A stretch of 13,680 nucleotides of DNA from Clostridia bacterium (GCA_019421925.1 JAHZEH010000027.1:1-13680); one strand, 5' to 3'. Shown: positions 1 through 5,195, counted from the stretch's first letter. Numbers and translations: made by a program. Notes: generated by a model from the letters alone, not told the origin.

Positions 1-52
1 AAAGTATTGTTTTTGAAAAATACGGAAAAATTGGGAACAGGGAGATTTGTGC

Positions 53-82
53 TTACGAGGGCAATTCCCCAAATGGTACAAT
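53..82 (+). promoter_or_regulatory. Possible extended -10 promoter for the small-protein/carD pair
   Basis: TACAAT at 77-82 is preceded by TG at 74-75 with one base between, which is an extended -10 element. A weak -35 (TTACGA, 53-58) lies 18 bp upstream. It would transcribe the genes at 162 and 436. Seen by eye only; the extended -10 is the better half of the match. Confidence 0.35.
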
Positions 83-96
83 CATTAAAACGTGAG

Positions 97-129
97 GTTC
101 CGGCAAAATACCGGACTGGGCTGCCGGAC
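97..129 (+). other. Leader hairpin upstream of the first gene
   Basis: GTTCCGGCA (97-105) can pair with TGCCGGAC (122-129): eight base pairs with one bulged T and a 16-base loop. It lies between the proposed promoter and the ATG at 162, so it would be in the 5' leader. There is no U-tract, so it is not an intrinsic terminator. Function unknown. Confidence 0.25.
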
Positions 130-161
130 ACATGTTTTTCCATAAGGAGAGGGAAAGGACG

Positions 162-413
162 ATGGCATATACGTTGTATTCCAATTTAGACTGGATTGAT
201 CTGCCGGACTGCATGGGGCTGCTGGAGGATGGGAAATGTGCCTATCTCACCGTCCCATCCTGCCAGGGGGCCTCCTGTCCGTTTTGCAAGACCAGGGAGT
301 CCCATGCGCAGAACCTTATGCAAGCCTATGGAAGCATCGCTTCCCGGGACGAGGGGCTGCAAAAGCGCATTGCTGGGAAATATTATCAGGGCAGGAGGCC
401 CTGGCTGAAATGA
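162..413 (+). CDS. Small uncharacterised protein with a C-x4-C-x2-C cluster
   Basis: This is an 83-residue protein of unknown function. The ATG at 162 is chosen because a purine-rich ribosome site (AAGGAG at 144-149 and AAAGGA at 154-159) lies just upstream; an in-frame ATG at 132 has no such site. The centre holds CQGASCPFC, a C-x4-C-x2-C spacing that could bind a metal or form a disulphide, followed by a basic, mostly helical tail. There is no signal peptide or membrane segment. It ends 22 bases before carD with no terminator between, so the two are probably co-transcribed. I do not recognise a named family; linkage to a polymerase-binding regulator suggests a nucleic-acid or regulatory role, but that is inference. 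Confidence 0.6.
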   Translation: MAYTLYSNLDWIDLPDCMGLLEDGKCAYLTVPSCQGASCPFCKTRESHAQNLMQAYGSIASRDEGLQKRIAGKYYQGRRPWLK

Positions 414-435
414 GCGGGGAGAGGGGAGGAAGAAT

Positions 436-948
436 ATGTATCAGGTAGGCGATTTGATTATTTACGGCGGGGAGGGCGTGTGCCGCGTAGAGGCGGTGGG
501 ACCGTCCCCCGTCAGGGGATCCAATCCCGGCCGGCTCTATTATACCCTGGCCCCGATGTACCGCAGCGGGCTGACTTACGCTCCCACGGATGTGCGCGTG
601 CCCATGCGGCCCATTCTGACAGAGGGGGAGGCGTGGGAACTCATCCGGAGAATCCCGGAGATGAACTCCAGTTTTGAGGCATCCTGCAATTCCAGGGAGG
701 CGGCCCTTCAATACAAAAACCTTTTACAGACCTATGAGGAGAGGAATCTGCTCTGTTTGATCCGCTCCATCTATTGTAAAAACCAAAGGGCCATAGCCCA
801 GGGAAAGGGCTATGGCCGCACGGAGGAGCACTATTTAAAGCGGGCGCAGGAGCTGCTGCATGGGGAGCTGGCGGTTTCGCTCAACATCCCGGTGGAGCAG
901 GTTGAGGAGACCATCGCCCGGACGCTGGAGAGCCAGGCGGAACGTTAA
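436..948 (+). CDS. carD: CarD-family transcriptional regulator
   Basis: This 170-residue protein belongs to the CarD/CdnL family, which binds the RNA polymerase beta subunit and stabilises open promoter complexes. The N-terminal 60 or so residues match the RNAP-interacting domain: the opening VGDLIIYGGEGVCRVEAV is the typical G-D-x-V-x-Y-x-x-x-G-V-x-x-V pattern of an SH3/Tudor-like barrel, followed by a YYTL strand. The rest (about 75-170) is helical and charged, as expected for the DNA-contacting part. Its length is normal for the family. AGGGGAGGAAGA directly precedes the ATG. It follows the small Cys protein by 22 bases and overlaps the stop of the convergent gene by 4 bp. Family call confident; target promoters unknown. 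Confidence 0.9.
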   Translation: MYQVGDLIIYGGEGVCRVEAVGPSPVRGSNPGRLYYTLAPMYRSGLTYAPTDVRVPMRPILTEGEAWELIRRIPEMNSSFEASCNSREAALQYKNLLQTYEERNLLCLIRSIYCKNQRAIAQGKGYGRTEEHYLKRAQELLHGELAVSLNIPVEQVEETIARTLESQAER

Positions 949-1184
949 AAGTCCCCCTGATCCCGCTGCTCCGGCTGATGGCCCCCGCCCAATAACTCAT
1001 ATTCGATTTCCTTTTGCGCAAGAGCTTCGGCAAACCGGAGCTCTTTTTGAAAACAGGAGGGGCAGGAGAACTGTCTGCCGCACGGCGGTGAGAAGAATTC
1101 CACGGTGATTGTTCCCCGGGCCTGCTTTTTAATCTGGCCCAGGCCGTATTTCCTGTGTTCGACAAGCTCGCCGATCATGTTCAT
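945..1184 (-). CDS. Small protein resembling a stand-alone Tudor/SH3-like domain
   Basis: This 79-residue protein starts at an ATG preceded by AGGAGC. Its N-terminus, GELVEHRKYGLGQI then TITVEFF, follows the pattern of small beta-barrel domains such as the Tudor tail of PcrA/UvrD (G-D-x-V-x-H-x-x-F-G-x-G-x-V) and loosely that of CarD. A C-x5-C-x2-C cluster (CGRQFSCPSC) follows, and the tail is helical and charged. It is the second gene of a leftward pair, 24 bases after the one starting at 1448. Its stop codon lies inside the TTAA that also ends carD. The fold assignment is my inference from pattern; no function is established. Confidence 0.65.
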   Translation of the reverse strand: MNMIGELVEHRKYGLGQIKKQARGTITVEFFSPPCGRQFSCPSCFQKELRFAEALAQKEIEYELLGGGHQPEQRDQGDF

Positions 1185-1208
1185 AGCGGTGCTCCTATGT
1201 TGAGGGGG

Positions 1209-1448
1209 TCAGGACATGTATTCGGTGCAGTCGTGGTTGTTGTATTGCCGTTTGATTCTGATCAGGACAGAGCCATCCGGTTCAGCTTGCTGTTCCAGGA
1301 TTTTGTAGCGGACATGGGTGCGGTCAAGCTGCTTTTGATAGTGCTCGATCTCCTCCAAGACGGCGCGCGCGCCCGCTGCTTCGCCCAAGCCGTCCTTGGG
1401 CGTGAAAAGGAGCGTCTGTTCCAGACAGGCGGACTTGATGCGTTTCAT
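1209..1448 (-). CDS. Small uncharacterised clostridial protein
   Basis: This 79-residue protein has an excellent ribosome site (AGGAGGAGG, about 8 bases before the ATG). It opens MKRIKSACLEQTLLF, continues with a predicted amphipathic helix (ARAVLEEIEHYQKQLDR) and ends with a strand-rich stretch (VRYKILEQQ, SVLIRIKRQYN). That layout resembles short hypothetical proteins I associate with clostridial genomes, but I cannot name a family. It is followed after 24 bases by the Tudor-like gene, so the two likely share a transcript. No membrane segment. An overlapping reading frame at 1324-1563 is less likely to be real because its own start lacks a good ribosome site. Confidence 0.65.
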   Translation of the reverse strand: MKRIKSACLEQTLLFTPKDGLGEAAGARAVLEEIEHYQKQLDRTHVRYKILEQQAEPDGSVLIRIKRQYNNHDCTEYMS

Positions 1449-1567
1449 TAAGATTTCCTCCTCCTAATATGTTGAGATATAATTTGGGGCGCTGCCCTCT
1501 GCGGACAGGAGCGACGCACATGATTGGCTGGTAAGTACAAAGCGGAGCGTTTACAGCAGGCATGCGC

Positions 1568-1585
1568 TCATGATTCGTTTTTCAT
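1568..1585 (-). other. Possible five-codon leader ORF (MKNES)
   Basis: On the minus strand GGGAGGTG sits six bases before ATGAAAAACGAATCATGA, an ideal ribosome site in front of a five-residue reading frame. Its TGA overlaps a further ATG (ATGA), which opens another six-codon frame. The two-gene operon starting at 1448 lies about 120 bases downstream. It could be a translated leader, or the decayed start of a lost gene. Confidence 0.25.
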
Positions 1586-1647
1586 CGGTTTCACCTCCCA
1601 CCAGAACAATATATGGAGCTTATGGAAATGATGATTACTATATGTTG

Positions 1648-1677
1648 ATTTTATCACCTGGATTTTCAAGAATGTAA
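1648..1677 (-). promoter_or_regulatory. Possible promoter for the leftward small-protein pair
   Basis: Read leftward, TTACAT (1677-1672) and TAAAAT (1653-1648) are 18 bp apart in an AT-rich stretch. It would give a leader of about 200 bases before the gene at 1448 and would include the mini-ORF at 1585-1568. Weak match; alternatives in this AT-rich stretch are possible. Confidence 0.3.
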
Positions 1678-1710
1678 GTGAAAAATTTGTGAACCGCCCT
1701 TTTTTCCTGA

Positions 1711-1899
1711 TTATATCAACTGGGATGGAGCCGAAGTTGAAAAGGTGGGCGAGGCTTGACTTAATTCATAGCGGTTTAGGCTCGACTGCCTCGCTCCGAC
1801 CATCTCCGCCATCTTAATCTGCGACAACTTTATGCTTTTCCGTCTTTTCCGCAAATATCGAAACTCCCTGCAACTTCTTTCAAGTAAAGCACATCTCAA
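1711..1899 (-). pseudogene. Truncated XRE-family HTH repressor remnant
   Basis: This 62-codon frame contains a recognisable helix-turn-helix of the XRE/Cro type: LSQIKMAEMVG followed by QSSLNRYE. That is the usual L-S-Q-x-x-M-A-E-M-x-G ... Q-S-S-I-N-R-Y-E pattern of short clostridial repressors. After the HTH the frame runs off into unrelated residues and stops. In another frame just downstream, FNFGSIPVDIIRKKG still resembles the F-D-V-S-x-D-Y-I-x-G-R tail of the family, consistent with a frameshift. No clear ribosome site precedes the start. It marks the left side of the AT-rich island and was probably the repressor of a mobile element. The alternative is a short functional DNA-binding peptide, less likely. 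Confidence 0.6.
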
Positions 1900-2026
1900 T
1901 ATGATGATTCCATTTATTATAAATGTAATATATTAATAAACATAATAAAGAAATGCCTATGTTGATTTTTGGGGTTTATTTGTCGATATTCACAAAAGTG
2001 TTTTGGTTGCGGTGCAGACAGAGTAG

Positions 2027-2083
2027 CAAAAAAAAGAACGCATATCTGCCGGAGAAGTAGGCTGATATGCGTTTGCTTTTTTG
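2027..2083. terminator. Bidirectional terminator-like hairpin
   Basis: GAACGCATATC (2036-2046) pairs with GATATGCGTTT (2064-2074) across a 17-base loop, flanked by an A-run on the left (2028-2035) and a T-run on the right (2077-2082). It could terminate transcription in either direction. No intact gene reads into it from the left, so its partner gene may have been lost. Confidence 0.55.
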
Positions 2084-2396
2084 TAGTTTTGGAGGGCGGA
2101 GCGCATGAACAGAATTGCGAGACGTGGCTACACTCCGACAAAACGAGGATGTCCAAAGGGTACCCTTTTGGCACACAGCCTTTGGAACAAAGGTGTAGTG
2201 TGTTACCTGCTGTCATGGCTGGCGGGTAGAATGGGGGGGTCGCTGGATGGAAACGCTCGTTTTGCCCGACAGGAAAGCGGACAGGGTTTTGTGATTGGGA
2301 ATGAAAAAAAGCTGGGCGGTTTCACAAGTGGCAGCGGATACATGCGTTTTCGCGTCTGACATTGCGATAGAATGATGCTGCTTGATACTCTAGCCC
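2084..2396. other. Non-coding stretch rich in inverted repeats
   Basis: No convincing gene. It holds the near-perfect palindrome CCAAAGGGTACCCTTTTGG (2154-2172) and a hairpin CCTTTG-GAA-CAAAGG (2179-2193) inside a CACAC/GTGTG arm pair. A reading frame from an ATG at 2105 has a passable ribosome site (GGAGGG) but a composition unlike a protein. The stretch is more GC-rich than the genes on either side. It may be a dispersed repeat or a structured RNA. Confidence 0.35.
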
Positions 2397-2951
2397 CTAG
2401 CTCACATTTTGCTTTGTAATTACCCAAACCAAGTGATAGTCCTTCAGTTCTATATTTTTGTGCAGATTAAGAATTTTTAGCCTCAACAATCGGGTATGCC
2501 CTTCAAATAATTGATATGGTTGTTGTAGGCTGCAGCTACCAAAATCTGATGATTTGATAATGATGATAGGAACATACCATGTACCTTGAAGTTTCCAATA
2601 GCCCATTCTTCTTCCATATAATGGTTTATCTAGATTACAATCCCAATCGAGAAATGTCGTAGCCGTTGCATTTTTTATTTCTTGCTCATAATTGTATCCA
2701 CTCCATTTTGGAAAAGGAAGCGTCATCAGCTTTTCAGTAGTCCAATATTCCAAAATCATTCTTGACTCTGAAAAATCAATACCATCATAGTCTGATATGC
2801 TACGGTATAGCTGCTCTAATCCATGCAACTGTTCAGAAATAGTATTGCCGCTGCCTATAATGCGCTGCATTTCCTCGTCAGCAAGGTTAGTTCTAATTAC
2901 GGGATTATACCTCTCGTCCGATCCAAGCGACATAAACTCTCCTACATCCAT
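2397..2951 (-). CDS. Uncharacterised protein with a ParB-like EGHTRL motif
   Basis: This is a 184-residue soluble protein. The ATG at 2951 has GAGG seven bases upstream. The C-terminal third contains PYQLFEGHTRLLRLKIL, similar to the E-G-x-x-R-L core of ParB/Srx-type nucleotide-binding folds, then a strand (YHLVWVI). The N-terminal half is acidic and mostly helical. It lies 81 bases downstream of the Mrr-like nuclease on the same strand, so the two may be co-transcribed. Base composition is clearly more AT-rich than the flanking chromosome, in keeping with acquisition by transfer. The ParB-like relation is a short-motif inference; a role in the same cassette as the nuclease (regulator, sensor or inhibitor) is conjecture. 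Confidence 0.6.
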   Translation of the reverse strand: MDVGEFMSLGSDERYNPVIRTNLADEEMQRIIGSGNTISEQLHGLEQLYRSISDYDGIDFSESRMILEYWTTEKLMTLPFPKWSGYNYEQEIKNATATTFLDWDCNLDKPLYGRRMGYWKLQGTWYVPIIIIKSSDFGSCSLQQPYQLFEGHTRLLRLKILNLHKNIELKDYHLVWVITKQNVS

Positions 2952-3032
2952 ACAAAAACCTCAATGTCAGCATTTTTCAGTGCTTTTTATAAGCATATAC
3001 CATTAACGGACTGCTGGCCTGACAAAAAATTT

Positions 3033-3797
3033 CTATATGTTTCCTTTTTCCATCATCTTCTCCACAACTACCCTGTCCCACAGCAAAACGCCTGTTGCCC
3101 TTGCAAGATTAACAGCGCCCGGAGTAAAGGTGGAGTTCGTCATAACCACACCCACATGACAACCGTAGAATGCCTTTCCAGCATTGACCTCCTGTACTGG
3201 CTTATTACTTAATGGAGTAGCATAATTTTTGCATTGGATAGCGTATTTTACGCCGTCTTTTACAGCAAGAATATCAACGCCTTGGTCGCCGGAACCGGGG
3301 GTGACCTTTACATCAGAGAATCCATTTTTGCGGAGCAGATCAGCGCAGAAGTATTCAAAGTCGTGTCCCTCCATCCTGTCTATATCAAAAACAGAGTGGA
3401 TTTCCACATCAGACGTTTGTGCTCGCCCATGTGCATAAGGTCGCGGATCTTCTGACTCGTGGTATCTCTCATAGTCTAATTCCCACTCAATTTCAGAAAT
3501 AGCTGTTTTCGCTTTACTAAGACTGCATTCGTAATAGTCTTTATACACCTTAATTGCATCCATTTTCTTGCCGGATTGCAGATATGTAATAATTTGTTTT
3601 TGCAGCGCAATTTGTTGTTCTTCCTCAACGCGTTGCCGATCCTGTTCTGCCTGCACTTCTTTCCATCCACCGCCATACCACCATTTGTTGTATTGGTAAT
3701 CTGAGCCTTCTGGCGGCTTTGGCGTTTTGCGATACTGCACTATACCACCTATAACAGCGTAAATGAAGAAACCAGCTATCAGAAAAAGAATAACCAT
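3033..3797 (-). CDS. Membrane-anchored Mrr-type restriction endonuclease
   Basis: This 254-residue protein starts with a single hydrophobic helix (residues 2-20, VILFLIAGFFIYAVIGGIV), placing it in the membrane with the enzyme on the cytosolic side. Residues about 45-70 are a charged, coiled-coil-like linker. About 72-103 (ITYLQSGKKMDAIKVYKDYY, then SLSKAKTAI) resemble the C-terminal fold of ribosomal L7/L12. From about 138 to 245 is an Mrr catalytic domain: E148 in FEYF, D175 in GDQGVDILAV and Q188/K190 in YAIQCK, the D...Q-x-K variant of the PD-(D/E)xK nuclease site, all present. Mrr enzymes typically cut modified or foreign DNA. The ATG overlaps the stop of the gene before it (TGATG), implying coupled translation; a GTG one codon earlier is an alternative start. 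Confidence 0.85.
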   Translation of the reverse strand: MVILFLIAGFFIYAVIGGIVQYRKTPKPPEGSDYQYNKWWYGGGWKEVQAEQDRQRVEEEQQIALQKQIITYLQSGKKMDAIKVYKDYYECSLSKAKTAISEIEWELDYERYHESEDPRPYAHGRAQTSDVEIHSVFDIDRMEGHDFEYFCADLLRKNGFSDVKVTPGSGDQGVDILAVKDGVKYAIQCKNYATPLSNKPVQEVNAGKAFYGCHVGVVMTNSTFTPGAVNLARATGVLLWDRVVVEKMMEKGNI

Positions 3798-4036
3798 CAC
3801 TGCTTACCTCTCTCATTATGATTTATGATCTCGTTATCGTCCCTCACGGTAACTTGCCTATCAGGTTTCCGAACAAATAGCTTTATCATTCTATTTCTCT
3901 TCCGCCGTATCACGCTTTCCTCATACATCCGTTTTGGAAGCTGCCGCAGATAGGCACTTATCGCGACGATGGCGTTTTCCATCTGCACCGCCGAAATCAC
4001 ATCGTTCTCAACGGGGAAGCAGCCGTACTTGCTCAT
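3797..4036 (-). CDS. Small basic uncharacterised protein upstream of the nuclease
   Basis: This is a 79-residue protein if it starts at the ATG at 4036, which has purine-rich AAGAAGAAG upstream; an in-frame GTG at 4078 would add 14 residues but lacks a ribosome site. The first half reads as a helix (VISAVQMENAIVAISAYLRQL). The middle is strongly basic (RRKRNRMIKLFVRK), which suggests nucleic-acid binding or membrane-surface contact. Its TGA overlaps the nuclease ATG by one base (TGATG), so the two are probably translated together. I do not recognise a family. It may be a partner or regulator of the nuclease, or a leftover mobile-element gene whose stop happens to fall there. Confidence 0.45.
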   Translation of the reverse strand: MSKYGCFPVENDVISAVQMENAIVAISAYLRQLPKRMYEESVIRRKRNRMIKLFVRKPDRQVTVRDDNEIINHNERGKQ

Positions 4037-4087
4037 CGTCTGCGGCGCTTCTTCTTTCTTTGTGTTCTTTTCCTGCACTGCTTCAAG

Positions 4088-4210
4088 CTACGCCGCTTTT
4101 TTATAGTAAGCGAGCAGGCTGTGCTTGATTTTCTCCATCGCATATTCGAACTCTGTGCTTGTCAGAAAATCATCCAAAACAACTGTGTCCTTTTCTGCAT
4201 ATTCTTCCAC
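4088..4210 (-). CDS. Short ORF, probably a gene remnant
   Basis: A 40-codon frame from a GTG reads EEYAEKDTVVLDDFLTS, then a helical stretch ending LLAYYKKAA. Composition looks protein-like (acidic then basic helix), but the start has no ribosome site and the frame stays open upstream to a TGA. That suggests the C-terminal end of a larger lost protein. It lies just upstream of the 79-residue basic protein on the same strand. Family unknown. Confidence 0.25.
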   Translation of the reverse strand: MEEYAEKDTVVLDDFLTSTEFEYAMEKIKHSLLAYYKKAA

Positions 4211-4383
4211 AAAACATAAATATAAGCTATAATAAATTCAATCCATAAACCGACATAATTTGTTGTTGATAGACGGGAAACGCACTTTTTTTACTTATAT
4301 CACAAATATAGTTTAATGTTTATCTTTGTTATAAACTGTGAATCAAGAAAAAGCAATAGCTATTATGAAAAATGAGGCGTTAA

Positions 4384-4651
4384 ATGAGCAAGAAAATGAA
4401 AAGGACAACGGACTACAATGAATTACCGATGATTCTGGATGTGTCGTACATTCAGTAATTCAAAGGTGGGCGCCTATGTGCTTGTTCATTCGAAGGAATT
4501 TCCCCTTATCCGGCATGGGTGGCCCATCAAGGTATCGAAACAGGCGTTTTTTGAGTGGTTGGAAGGGGTGAAGCCGATTGCTTCCACGAATAACGCCGCA
4601 GTTGCGCAGACGGGCAAATGCGCCGATACGGACGACCTGCTGAAATTATGA
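4384..4651 (+). pseudogene. Frameshifted excisionase-type HTH gene
   Basis: The ATG at 4384 (with GAGG upstream) opens a 24-residue frame containing LPMILDVSYIQ and ending in TAA at 4456. The expected continuation lies in another frame: SKVGAYVLVHSKEFPLIR, then IKVSKQAFFEWLEG, to the TGA at 4649-4651. Together they match the excisionase-family HTH_17 layout (L-x-x-x-L-x-V-x-D-I-x-x-I-L-G-I ... A-Y-x-L-x-x-S-x-x-F-P-x-I-R ... I-x-V-x-K-x-x-F-x-x-W-L-E). About five residues around the first recognition-helix turn are missing, so there is a small deletion plus frameshift. Such proteins control excision of integrative elements and usually sit beside an integrase, which is absent here. Confidence 0.65.
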
Positions 4652-4740
4652 TAACGGAAACTGTAAAAAGCGAGGAAGACAAGCAGGAATTAGCAGAGTG
4701 GAAAGAAAGGCAGGTAAAGGCGGCATCTAAAACGGAATGA
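4648..4740 (+). other. 30-codon frame overlapping the excisionase remnant stop
   Basis: An ATG at 4648 overlaps the excisionase TGA (ATGA) and opens a 30-residue, very charged frame (starting MITETVKSEEDKQELAEW) ending just before a terminator. The coupling geometry and codon content make a real small protein possible, but it could equally be the fragment left where an integrase gene was deleted. Confidence 0.2.
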
Positions 4741-4746
4741 CAATAT

Positions 4747-4784
4747 AAAAAGGTGTGGAGTCATCATGCCCCCACGCTTTTTTG
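4747..4784 (+). terminator. Intrinsic terminator after the excisionase remnant
   Basis: GTGTGG (4753-4758) pairs with CCACGC (4772-4777, one G-U pair) over a 13-base loop. The stem is extended by A/T pairs and followed by six T residues (4778-4783). It ends rightward transcription before the convergent tRNA gene. Confidence 0.6.
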
Positions 4785-4810
4785 TTTATGTATAAATGTC
4801 TTTAATGCAT

Positions 4811-4855
4811 ACAAAAAATCCGAACACAGACCCTCTCGGGACTAAATTCGGATTT
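4811..4855 (-). terminator. Intrinsic terminator of the tRNA-Ala gene
   Basis: Read leftward, AAATCCGAA (4855-4847) pairs with TTCGGATTT (4824-4816) and is followed by more T residues. The loop contains a second small stem (CCC GAGA GGG). It begins nine bases after the tRNA CCA end, as expected for a single-gene tRNA unit. Confidence 0.75.
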
Positions 4856-4863
4856 CTCAAGGA

Positions 4864-4939
4864 TGGTGGAGCATAGCGGATTCGAACCGCTGACCTCTTC
4901 GATGCGAACGAAGCGCGCTACCAACTGTGCTAATGCCCC
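4864..4939 (-). tRNA. tRNA-Ala(CGC)
   Basis: This is a full 76-base tRNA including an encoded CCA end. The acceptor is GGGGCAT with ATGCTCC, giving the G3-U70 pair that is the hallmark of alanine tRNA. The anticodon stem CTTCG/CGAAG encloses loop TTCGCAT, so the anticodon is CGC, reading GCG. The T arm is AGCGG-TTCGAAT-CCGCT. The D stem (GCAC with GCGC) contains one A-C mismatch (positions 12 and 23), which is unusual but does not break the fold. The gene has its own promoter and terminator. It lies at the right edge of the AT-rich island, and its 3' end is intact. Confidence 0.95.
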
Positions 4940-4981
4940 ATATAATATAGGATTGTCCGGACCCTTCTTAACGCAAGTGTT

Positions 4982-5010
4982 ATTATACAATAGAGGGGGA
5001 AGGAAATCAA
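4982..5010 (-). promoter_or_regulatory. Sigma-A promoter of tRNA-Ala
   Basis: Read leftward, TTGATT (5010-5005), 17 bases, then the perfect -10 TATAAT (4987-4982). Transcription would start about 35 bases before the tRNA. It is back to back with the queT promoter, the two -35 boxes being 13 bp apart. Confidence 0.8.
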
Positions 5011-5023
5011 GGGATATTTTGCA

Positions 5024-5053
5024 TTGATTTTGAGGGAAGGGGTGTGTTATATT
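5024..5053 (+). promoter_or_regulatory. Sigma-A promoter of the preQ1 riboswitch-queT transcript
   Basis: TTGATT (5024-5029) is followed after 17 bases by TTATAT (5047-5052), or after 18 by TATATT (5048-5053). The start would fall near 5060, about 20 bases before the aptamer. Confidence 0.6.
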
Positions 5054-5077
5054 ATAGCGGTACAAAAAATCAAATCA

Positions 5078-5117
5078 AGACAGTTCGGAACCATCCTGTC
5101 TCTAAACAAAACTACGG
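5078..5117 (+). promoter_or_regulatory. preQ1-I riboswitch aptamer
   Basis: The stem AGACAG/CTGTCT (5078-5083, 5096-5101) encloses a 12-base loop TTCGGAACCATC and is followed by the A-rich tail CTAAACAAAACTA, the H-type pseudoknot layout of preQ1-I aptamers and close to the Thermoanaerobacter tengcongensis example. It stands directly ahead of queT, the expected target. The tail end AAAACTACGG (5108-5117) can pair with CCGTGGTTTT (5143-5152, one G-U pair), which is the 5' arm and loop of the downstream terminator. When preQ1 locks the tail into the pseudoknot, the terminator can form. So the switch should be transcriptional and ligand-OFF. A hairpin CCCGGC-ATGC-GCCGGG (5123-5138) sits inside the antiterminator. 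Confidence 0.8.
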
Positions 5118-5142
5118 ATTTGCCCGGCATGCGCCGGGTCTG

Positions 5143-5166
5143 CCGTGGTTTTCCGCGGTTTTTTTT
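5143..5166 (+). terminator. Riboswitch-controlled intrinsic terminator
   Basis: CCGTGG (5143-5148), loop TTTT, CCGCGG (5153-5158; one G-U pair), then eight T residues (5159-5166). It ends 29 bases before the queT start and is the expression platform of the preQ1 switch, in competition with the antiterminator at 5108-5117/5143-5152. Confidence 0.85.
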
Positions 5167-5195
5167 ATGGATTGGTCCGGCTGGGAAAGTGTGAA

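Noticed and set aside
1324..1563. 79-codon leftward frame overlapping the operon start at 1448
   Set aside because: It overlaps the better-supported gene by about 125 bases and its own start has no good ribosome site.
2105..2359. 84-codon rightward frame with a passable ribosome site
   Set aside because: It runs through strong palindromes, has a composition unlike a folded protein and no recognisable motif; kept as non-coding.
4864..4939. tRNA-Ala 3' end as the attachment site of the island
   Set aside because: I looked for a second copy of the tRNA 3' end leftward in the window and found none; the tRNA and its terminator are intact.
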